Below, piece after piece: positions 16,179-22,430 of a stretch of DNA of 22,430 nucleotides (position 1 is its first letter; every line of letters starts with the position of its first letter). Source of the stretch: Acidimicrobiaceae bacterium. Lineage in GTDB: Bacteria; Actinomycetota; Acidimicrobiia; Acidimicrobiales; Salinilacustritrichaceae. A program made the position numbers and the translations under genes. The notes beneath the pieces were generated by a model. The model was not told where the DNA came from, ran no database searches, and worked only from the letters and a program-made list of their open reading frames with translations. Location of the stretch: NCBI GenBank assembly GCA_003476595.1, contig DMTU01000246.1, positions 5,391 to 27,820 on the forward strand, written 5' to 3'.

Positions 16179-19100
16179 CGGCGAGCAGGCCGGCGACGGC
16201 GTCCCGCACCGCCTGGGAGATCGCGGACGGCCCTCCGTAGAACTGGACCTCGGTGATCCCGGCGGCGTTGCCGGCCAGGTAGCCGGCCGTGGCCGTCGGG
16301 AGGTCGTCGCGAGCGGTCAGCAGCAGCGGACCGCCGTGCCTCGCTGCGACCACGCCGCCGCCGAGGGCATCGGCGAAGACGAGCCCGCTGGTGAGACCGA
16401 CGAAGCTCGGGCCGTCGAAGAACGCGTCGGCCAGCGCGGTGGCGGTGGCGTACCGGTCCGCGCCTGCGATGGCGGTGGCCGCCGGATCGGCCGCCACCGC
16501 GGGTCCGCCCACGGCGTACCGGGTCGAGACCTGGTGGCGGTCCAGGTAGGCGGCCGTCGCCGCGGGAAGGCGGTCCCCGTCGGTGAGCAGGACGGCCCCG
16601 CCGACGGTTGCCGCCGCGGTGCCGGCGGTGAGGCCGTCGGCGAAGCCCTGGCCGGTGGTCAGGAGCACCGTCCCCGGCGCACCGAGCCCGTCCTCCGCGA
16701 TCTGCACCGCGGTGTCGTAGCGGGTCGCACCGGCGAAGCGCTCGACCACGAAGCCGAGGTCCACGACCTCCGCCTCCACGTCCTCGCTCAGGGCCGCGGG
16801 ACCGCCGAGGACGTAGACCGTGCCGCCCGGGTCGAGCAGCCGGGCGATCTCATCGGCGACCCGGGTGTCCACCCTGGCCGTGTCGGTCAGCAGGAGGGGT
16901 GCGTCCTTGGCCACGGCGAGCGGCGTCCCGGCGAGTGCGTCGGCGTAGGCGCCGGCATCGGCCAGCACCACGCTCGAGGACCCGTCGGGGAACTCGCTCT
17001 CCGAGATGGCGATGGCGGTTCCCACGCGATCCGTGCCGGCGTGCACCGTCACCACCTCGGTCGGGGCCTCGTCCCCGCCATCGCCCTCCTCGACCGGGGC
17101 GTCGCCGCCACCGCCACCACCGCCGGGCGCGCCCCCGCCACCGCCACCACCGCCGCCGCTCGGCGCTCGGGGGGCGATGCCGATCGACTGGCGCAGGAAG
17201 CCGGACCACTGGCCGAAGCGATCCTGGACCCGGAGGTTGATCGAGACGGTCCCCGCCTCGGTGTACCTCGCCTCGACGACCTGGGCGGCTGGGTCGGTCA
17301 CGGTCCGCGTCGTGCCGTTCCCGAAGTCCCACTCCCAGGCGGCGAGGTCTCCTGCGGTGGACGACGACGGCGCCGGGTCGAAGGAGACCAGCGCACCGAC
17401 CGGCGTGCAGGACGGGTCGTCCGGCGCAAGGGCGACGTCGCAGCTCGTGTGCGTGAAGTCCGCCGTCGGCGGCGCGTGCACGGTCACGACGAAGGAGTGG
17501 GTGTCGGTGCGACCGAACGGATCGGTGACCGTGACGGTCACCGGGTACTCGCCGGCAGCACCGAACGTGTGGGCGACCGAGCTGTCGAAGGTCTCCTCGG
17601 TCACGTCGGGTTCGCCGTCGCCGTCGAGATCCCACTCGAAGGTCGGGACCTGGAGCGCGCTCGGATCACGTCCCTCGTTGTCGGGGTCGGACGCCGAGAG
17701 CTCCATGGTGAGCTCCTGGTCGACGCCGATCTCGGTCTCGAGGCCGTCGGTGTCGATCTCGGGGGCGGCGCTCTGCAGCGGGATCTCCTCCCGGAGCGAC
17801 GCCGTCTGGCCGGCGGCATCGGTGATCGTGAGGAACACGTCGTAGGAGCCGGAACCGTCGTCAGGCAGGTCGGTGAACCGGTGGGTCGGGCTCCGTTCGG
17901 TCGACGTCGTGCCGTCGCCGAAGTACCAGCTCCACGCCACGATCGGGACGTCGTTCGCTGGAAGGGACTCGTCGATGAACTCGATCACGTCGGTGGTGTT
18001 GCACGGGTCCTCGCTGCACCCGCCGTAGGTGAACTGCGAGCGCAGGGTCTCCTCCACCTGGAACTGCACGGTCACGGGGGGCGTCTCCGCCCGGCCGCCG
18101 CCCGCCACGACGTGGCTGTTGTGCCCGACGACCTCGGCCTCGTACAGGCCGGGCTCGAGCGTCGGTGTCCGGTACTCGCCGTCCAGGATCGAACGGCGGG
18201 CGGCGACCTCGGTCCGGACCGTGGTCTCGGGGTCGATCGCGAAGACGGTCACGTCGTGGCGCAGCGACTTCACGCCGACGGGATCGTCGATGTCGAGGGA
18301 CACCGAGTCGTCCGGGTTGGTGATCGGTGTGCGCAGGGAGATCGTCTGGCTCGGCGGCCACACCTGGGGCCGGAAGAACTCCCAGTCGGAGGTCTCCCGG
18401 TTGTCGACGAAGCCGTCGACGACCGCTCGCCAGCGGTACAGGTCCCCGTCGACGAAGTCCCCGGCCCCGATGCCGGCGCAGGCGATGCGGTCAGTGGACG
18501 GATCGAAGTCGGCGGGCCGGGTCAGGTCGGCGACGACCCGCTGGTCGCCCCCACCACCGGTCACGTTCGTGAGCTCGATGGCGTAGCGGTCCACCGTGCC
18601 GGCCTGCTGGTCCCACTCGAACCGGTTGTCACGGGGGCCGACCGCGGCGCAGTCCGCGACCGTGCCGGCAGGATCCTGGGTCGGGTCCGCGAAGGCGACC
18701 GCCGATGCGACGGGCGCCTCGGGCACGACCGGAGCGAGGTCCTCCACGCCGCCGGCACCGTTGTAGCCGTCGACGACGTAGCCCTGGACCCAGATCTCCG
18801 AGCCGAGGCCGGCCGGGCCGAGCTGGGCCTTGCACATGTACATCCGCCACGTGTACTGCTCGTCCTCGACCCACGGCTTGTCCGCCGGCGACAGCGGGAT
18901 GTTGCCCATGACGGTGGTCAGGCCGCTGCCCTCGCCGAGGGAGTCGGTGACGCCGGCGCCGGTCGAGAAACCGGAGTCGACGCCGGCGGAGATGGTCAGC
19001 TCGGCTGCGACAGAGCCAACGGCGGACGCCTCCGCCTCGGTCTTGAAGATTCCGGTGATCCCCCAGTCATGGCTCTTCGACGTGGCCTTGGACTCCGAGG

Positions 19101-22089
19101 TCGACGAGCTGAAGGTGATCGCCGCGCTCTCGGTGAGCCCGTTGCCCGCAGAGACGACGTGCGGCGCGGACACCACCACGTCGGGACCGGTGGGCGGACT
19201 CGGGTCACCCGCGAAGTACGGGTTGTCCGGGCTGACGATCGAGCGCAGCCGACCGTCCACCGGAGTCGCGCTGCCGGGTGCGGCGTAGCCGCCGCTGCAG
19301 GGTCCGCCGTTGGCCCGGAGCACGGCCGTCGGCTGCGAGGAGCTCGCGCCCGTGGGGTAGGAGGATGGGTCGCCGATCCTGATCTGCCCGGCGATCGCGT
19401 CGATCGTGGCGCGGAACACGCCGCCATCTCCGTAGAGGCCAGGCGACTCCTCGATCAACGTCGAGAGGGGGATCGCCTGGGTCACCTCGCCGGCGGGGAT
19501 GCCGTACTCGAAGCTCTGACCGGTCGAGAAGCCTGAGGGGTCCTCGAGCACGGTGGCGTCCCAGACGTACTCCTGGGTCGAGCGCGTCACGACGGTGTGG
19601 TCGTCGAAGGCACCGCCGTAACCCTCGGTCGTCTCGACCTCGAACCCGTTGGTCACGTCCTCCTCGACCTCGTTCATGAAGCCGTAGCTGGCCGCAGCGC
19701 CACCACCGGCCCGAGCGTTGTTGCCGAGGAAGCCGGCGCCGGCGGTGACGACACCCTCGATCTCGGCGTGGGTACCGACGCGGGTCGCCTTCGACACGGT
19801 GGATTCCGAGCCCGAGGACTGCGAGCTGGCGAACTCCGGGGTGAAGTCCGTCTGCTGGCCCAGGCCCTGCACGGTCGGTGGGGCCTGGAGCACGGCGATC
19901 GGCATCGACGGCTTCTCCTCCACCCGCGGGGTCGCGCTGTCGATCCGGATGCGCATGGGTGTCCTGGCAGCGCGCGGGATCTGGGTCAGCAAGACCGGCG
20001 GTGGGCTGCCCGCAGAGGGAGGTGCATACGCGCCGTACGAGGCCACGTCAGCCCCGAGCGGATCGGCGGCGACCTCCGCCAGGTCGCTGGCCAGGTACTC
20101 CTCCGGCTCGGTCACCCACGACAGCTCCTCCGCTGCAGGGAACGGGGGCAGATCCGGGTCTTCCCCGCGCTGTCGGGCGTCCTCGATGATGCCGTTGTTC
20201 CGGGCGGCGAGGAAGAGCGTGAGGTCGGTCTCGTGGTCCACGAAGAGCCTCCGCTCCCCGTCGACGCGGCCGTAGCCGGCGATCGCGTAGCTGAAGATGC
20301 CGTTCGGGCTGGCGGCGGGGACTGCCGGCCGGAGCTGGTTCGGATTCTCGTCCGGTCCGGCGAAGGCCTTGTTCGAGAAGCAATCGAACAGGCCGGCGTC
20401 GGCACCCGCCCCGAGCGAACGTCCGAGTAGCCGCTCGCACGGGAACTCGAGCTGGATCGAGAGCGACTCGAGATCGGTGTAGGTCTCGACGATCGGGTCG
20501 TCCGGCGAGGTGCCATCCCCCAGATCGGCGAGGGGGTCGAACGTCCTGCGCTGCACCTCCCCACCGGCGGTCCAGGTGTCACCCACCGGAACAGGCCGGC
20601 ACCCGCCGGTCGGCGGTGCGATCGAGGGGAGCTCGAAGTCACCACAGTCGATCAACGGGTCTCCACCGGGCGCCGGCGCAACGAACGTCGTGACCTCGGT
20701 GCGATCGGGATCGGTCGGGTCCACGCGAACGCATCCCAGGTAGGTGGTGGCGAAGAGCACGCGAACGTCGAATGTCCCGGCCCGCACGCGGTCGTCGGCT
20801 CCGAGCTCGCAAGCGATGAGCGCCTGCTTGTGGTCGCTGAAGGTCCTCGTCTGCAGGTCGAAGCCGAGCTGGGAGTACTCGACGAAGTCGCCGCTGTGCA
20901 GGGCCAAGACCCGGGGGATGCCGGCGGCATCCTCGAGGCCGACCGCCACCGAGATGCGCCCCAGCGAGCGGACGGCACCGTCGCGGGTGACCGCCTCGCC
21001 GCCGGGAGGGCAACCCAGCGCTGTGCTCACCGAACCGTCGAACGGTTCGAGGGACTCGGTGTCGCTGAACTGGCTCTGGAGCGGCGTGCTGTACTCGCCC
21101 TGGAAGCAGCTGTAGTCGAAGTCGATGATCGGATTCGGCGTCCGGCCGAGGCTCGCACCGTCGAACCTGCGCGAGCTGGGCACCGGACGGCTCCCGAGGC
21201 TGGCGGCGTCGGTCACGTCACCGTCGAGCGGGACCAGCTCGAAGCGGCCGGAGGAGAACAGGATCATCAGCTGACCAGGCAGCGCCGGTGGGTTGGCCGA
21301 GGTCCCCGGGAGCATCTCGAGCTGCAGGTCGTTCGGGGGAGGCAGCACCCGAGGGGTGTTCCTGTTGAGGGCGGGACGGTCGTACTCGGTGTGGTCCCGG
21401 GCGACTGCTCCGACCACCGTCTCGCCAGCGCCACCGACGGTCGCCACCGGATCGGGCGCCTGACCAGGCGTCACCTTCACGATCAGCCCGCCGTCGGTCA
21501 CCACGAGCGCCGTCGGCGTGCCGCCGCTGTCGGACAGGACGGTGCCACCCACGATGTCGTACTGGACGATGCCTGCGTCCCCCCGGTCCACCGGTACCAG
21601 GTCCAGGACGTGCCGATCCGGGTACGCCTCGTCGGCGGGCCCCCAGATCTCCGCGTTGCCGTCGCTCTTGCGGACGAAGGCCCAGGAGTGGTCGAGCCCG
21701 AAGTCGGATGCCTTCTCGCGCACCGAGACGTCGAGGATCTCGCCGGCCGGGGTTGAGTCGAGCGGTTCGTACCGCCCGGTCTTGGCATAGAGATCGTGCA
21801 CGGCACCCTCGGGCACGCCATACGCCGATGCCATCGTCCCGTCCGGGGTGTTGCGCACGTTCCAGCGCTCGGTCCCGGCGGTCAAGAGGTACTCCGGCTC
21901 GGCGTGGTAGTCGATGACCAGCTCCTGACCGGGCATCGGCGCGTCAGCAGGTACCGGATCGATGGCGGCGGCAGGCGGCATGGCCATGAACGACGTCGCC
22001 ACCAGCGCGAGGACCAGGAACGTCGCCGCCCGGGACCGGGACCGGCCCGCGCGCGACGTCGACGAGGTGGGGACAGGCATTCGGCGCAT
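16147..22089 (-). CDS. Giant secreted surface protein: Ser/Thr-rich segments, Fn3-like, PKD domains and CWB2 anchor
   Basis: This 1980-residue protein starts at ATG 22089, which has GGAG 6 bases upstream. A start at 22218 is in frame but would cross the divergent gene's start. Residues about 21-43 form a signal peptide ending PPAAA. Residues about 45-720 are not recognised and are rich in beta-like VLxL and aspartate. Residues about 750-828 and 986-1065 are two Ser/Thr/Gly-rich segments with alternating small and polar residues. An Fn3-like domain follows (FEWDQQAG...YRWRAVVDG). Three PKD or PKD-like domains lie at about 1349-1440 (WYFGDGTTST), 1451-1540 (FEWDLDGDGEPD) and 1542-1638 (WEWDFGNGTT). 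A poly-Gly linker (about 1640-1680) precedes three CWB2 repeats (about 1682-1967: DRVGTAIAISESEFP, ATRYDTAVQIAE, GADRYATATALADAFF). The domain order fits a cell-wall-anchored exposed protein; function is unknown. Confidence 0.88.
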   Translation of the reverse strand: MRRMPVPTSSTSRAGRSRSRAATFLVLALVATSFMAMPPAAAIDPVPADAPMPGQELVIDYHAEPEYLLTAGTERWNVRNTPDGTMASAYGVPEGAVHDLYAKTGRYEPLDSTPAGEILDVSVREKASDFGLDHSWAFVRKSDGNAEIWGPADEAYPDRHVLDLVPVDRGDAGIVQYDIVGGTVLSDSGGTPTALVVTDGGLIVKVTPGQAPDPVATVGGAGETVVGAVARDHTEYDRPALNRNTPRVLPPPNDLQLEMLPGTSANPPALPGQLMILFSSGRFELVPLDGDVTDAASLGSRPVPSSRRFDGASLGRTPNPIIDFDYSCFQGEYSTPLQSQFSDTESLEPFDGSVSTALGCPPGGEAVTRDGAVRSLGRISVAVGLEDAAGIPRVLALHSGDFVEYSQLGFDLQTRTFSDHKQALIACELGADDRVRAGTFDVRVLFATTYLGCVRVDPTDPDRTEVTTFVAPAPGGDPLIDCGDFELPSIAPPTGGCRPVPVGDTWTAGGEVQRRTFDPLADLGDGTSPDDPIVETYTDLESLSIQLEFPCERLLGRSLGAGADAGLFDCFSNKAFAGPDENPNQLRPAVPAASPNGIFSYAIAGYGRVDGERRLFVDHETDLTLFLAARNNGIIEDARQRGEDPDLPPFPAAEELSWVTEPEEYLASDLAEVAADPLGADVASYGAYAPPSAGSPPPVLLTQIPRAARTPMRIRIDSATPRVEEKPSMPIAVLQAPPTVQGLGQQTDFTPEFASSQSSGSESTVSKATRVGTHAEIEGVVTAGAGFLGNNARAGGGAAASYGFMNEVEEDVTNGFEVETTEGYGGAFDDHTVVTRSTQEYVWDATVLEDPSGFSTGQSFEYGIPAGEVTQAIPLSTLIEESPGLYGDGGVFRATIDAIAGQIRIGDPSSYPTGASSSQPTAVLRANGGPCSGGYAAPGSATPVDGRLRSIVSPDNPYFAGDPSPPTGPDVVVSAPHVVSAGNGLTESAAITFSSSTSESKATSKSHDWGITGIFKTEAEASAVGSVAAELTISAGVDSGFSTGAGVTDSLGEGSGLTTVMGNIPLSPADKPWVEDEQYTWRMYMCKAQLGPAGLGSEIWVQGYVVDGYNGAGGVEDLAPVVPEAPVASAVAFADPTQDPAGTVADCAAVGPRDNRFEWDQQAGTVDRYAIELTNVTGGGGDQRVVADLTRPADFDPSTDRIACAGIGAGDFVDGDLYRWRAVVDGFVDNRETSDWEFFRPQVWPPSQTISLRTPITNPDDSVSLDIDDPVGVKSLRHDVTVFAIDPETTVRTEVAARRSILDGEYRTPTLEPGLYEAEVVGHNSHVVAGGGRAETPPVTVQFQVEETLRSQFTYGGCSEDPCNTTDVIEFIDESLPANDVPIVAWSWYFGDGTTSTERSPTHRFTDLPDDGSGSYDVFLTITDAAGQTASLREEIPLQSAAPEIDTDGLETEIGVDQELTMELSASDPDNEGRDPSALQVPTFEWDLDGDGEPDVTEETFDSSVAHTFGAAGEYPVTVTVTDPFGRTDTHSFVVTVHAPPTADFTHTSCDVALAPDDPSCTPVGALVSFDPAPSSSTAGDLAAWEWDFGNGTTRTVTDPAAQVVEARYTEAGTVSINLRVQDRFGQWSGFLRQSIGIAPRAPSGGGGGGGGGAPGGGGGGGDAPVEEGDGGDEAPTEVVTVHAGTDRVGTAIAISESEFPDGSSSVVLADAGAYADALAGTPLAVAKDAPLLLTDTARVDTRVADEIARLLDPGGTVYVLGGPAALSEDVEAEVVDLGFVVERFAGATRYDTAVQIAEDGLGAPGTVLLTTGQGFADGLTAGTAAATVGGAVLLTDGDRLPAATAAYLDRHQVSTRYAVGGPAVAADPAATAIAGADRYATATALADAFFDGPSFVGLTSGLVFADALGGGVVAARHGGPLLLTARDDLPTATAGYLAGNAAGITEVQFYGGPSAISQAVRDAVAGLLAVSRALALVGP
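17105..17155. repeat. 21-base direct repeat coding for the poly-Gly linker
   Basis: The same 21-base unit, built from CCG and CCA triplets, occurs at 17105-17125 and 17135-17155. On the coding (minus) strand it specifies glycine runs separated by a short Ala-Pro segment. Such a repeat can slip during replication and vary linker length between strains. Confidence 0.7.
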
Positions 22090-22145
22090 GGGGCACTCCG
22101 GGTCGAGACAGGTCCGCCCAGTGGACCCGGGTCGGGCGGGGCGCC

Positions 22146-22167
22146 GCATCGGGCAGATGCCCGATGC
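22146..22167. promoter_or_regulatory. 22-base perfect palindrome, candidate operator
   Basis: GCATCGGGCA at 22146-22155 and TGCCCGATGC at 22158-22167 are perfect inverted copies around two bases. The site lies 57 bases upstream of the surface-protein start (22089) and 45 bases upstream of the ATPase/regulator start (22212). Ten-base arms are long enough to be unlikely by chance in so short a spacer. A dimeric regulator site controlling one or both genes is the natural reading. As RNA it could form a 9-base-pair hairpin in the surface-gene leader. Confidence 0.6.
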
Positions 22168-22173
22168 CGACCG

Positions 22174-22193
22174 CCGGCCGCGAAGTCGGCCGG
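22174..22193. repeat. Second inverted repeat in the same spacer
   Basis: CCGGCCG at 22174-22180 and CGGCCGG at 22187-22193 flank six bases. The repeat ends directly before the -10-like element for the plus-strand gene, so a protein bound here could block or assist that promoter. Confidence 0.4.
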
Positions 22194-22194
22194 G

Positions 22195-22200
22195 TAGTTT
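22195..22200 (+). promoter_or_regulatory. -10-like element for the P-loop ATPase gene
   Basis: TAGTTT fits TAnnnT and ends 11 bases before ATG 22212. Transcription would begin about five bases before the start codon, leaving almost no leader. No ribosome binding site precedes the ATG, which agrees with near-leaderless translation. Confidence 0.45.
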
Positions 22201-22211
22201 CGCCAACCGCC

Positions 22212-22430
22212 ATGACACCTTCCCTCGGAGACACCCCCCTGCGAGGACGCGCCGACGAGGTGCGACGGGTCGTGGAGGAGCTGCGCGACCCGGGTGTGCG
22301 GCTGGTGTCGCTGACCGGCATCGCCGGCGTCGGCAAGACGCGCATCGCCGCAGCCGCAGCCGCCCGGGTCGAGGCCGAGACGGACCGCACCGTGGCCTGG
22401 CTGGACGTCACCCGGGTCCCCGATGCCGAG
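22212..22430 (+). CDS. P-loop ATPase N-terminus, probably a large signalling regulator; cut by window edge
   Basis: Only 73 residues are present. They open with RGRADEVRRVVEEL, then VRLVSLTGIAGVGKTRIA with Walker A GIAGVGKT at residues 36-43, then TVAWLDVTRV. The pattern GRxxE...LxxPGVRLVSLTGxxGVGKTRxA is typical of NB-ARC or AAA-type NTPase domains in large actinobacterial regulators, such as LuxR-type ATPase regulators and SARP- or cyclase-linked proteins. Those usually continue with TPR repeats and an output domain, which lie outside the window. The gene is divergent from the 1980-residue surface-protein gene across a short spacer holding a perfect palindrome. It is therefore a candidate regulator of that gene, but this rests on position only. 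Confidence 0.78.
   Translation, partial: MTPSLGDTPLRGRADEVRRVVEELRDPGVRLVSLTGIAGVGKTRIAAAAAARVEAETDRTVAWLDVTRVPDAE

Noticed and set aside
16336..19536. A 1066-codon open frame on the plus strand opposite the giant surface gene
   Set aside because: Same cause: antisense of PKD and CWB2 coding sequence, with Arg/Gly-rich composition and no signal peptide or motif.
22090..22218. An upstream start at 22218 for the giant surface protein
   Set aside because: It would add a charged 43-residue lead before the signal peptide and overlap the divergent gene's start. ATG 22089 has a good ribosome binding site and gives a normal signal peptide.

Overview
The window is GC-rich DNA from an actinobacterium. 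The closest overall fit is the class Acidimicrobiia (Iamia/Ilumatobacter-like). This is an inference from four things: the very high third-position GC, the actinobacterial-type EF-G2 paralogue, the large CWB2-anchored surface proteins, and the mix of Shine-Dalgarno starts with leaderless-looking starts. There is no rRNA, tRNA, CRISPR array, insertion sequence or phage gene. Gene order and codon use look chromosomal.

Layout. (1) Positions 1-1075, minus: the start of a polytopic membrane GGDEF protein that runs off the left edge. (2) 1281-2813, plus: a class I fatty-acid-type acyl-CoA synthetase. It ends base-to-base against (3) 2814-4883, minus: an EF-G2-type translation factor paralogue. (4) 4993-7758, minus: a tight three-gene unit of exported lipoproteins, namely a type-1 copper cupredoxin, a parallel beta-helix protein and a DUF1996 protein. 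(5) 7972-11553, plus: a secreted 1193-residue protein with an Ig-like domain and three C-terminal CWB2 repeats, closed by a strong hairpin terminator. (6) 11677-12516: an alpha/beta hydrolase with no histidine at the usual catalytic place. (7) 12549-14192: an AidB-type acyl-CoA dehydrogenase homologue with a leaderless promoter. (8) 14202-15679, minus: an iron-sulfur (6-4)-type photolyase/cryptochrome broken by a one-base frameshift. (9) 15756-16178: a small DoxX-like membrane protein. (10) 16147-22089, minus: a 1980-residue secreted protein with two Ser/Thr-rich segments, an Fn3-like domain, PKD domains and a second CWB2 anchor. (11) 22212-22430, plus: the N-terminus of a P-loop ATPase, probably of a large regulator, divergent from gene 10 across a short spacer with a perfect palindrome.

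How the parts fit. Two themes dominate. One is cell-surface biology: the lipoprotein trio, and two giant proteins that share a paralogous CWB2 anchor but have unrelated exposed regions. The other is DNA-damage handling: aidB and the photolyase are convergent neighbours. The items most worth a second look are the photolyase frameshift next to its first cluster cysteine, the Ser/Thr-rich pore-toxin-like segments of the 1980-residue protein, the copper/beta-helix/DUF1996 lipoprotein operon, and the palindrome between the giant surface gene and the putative regulator.
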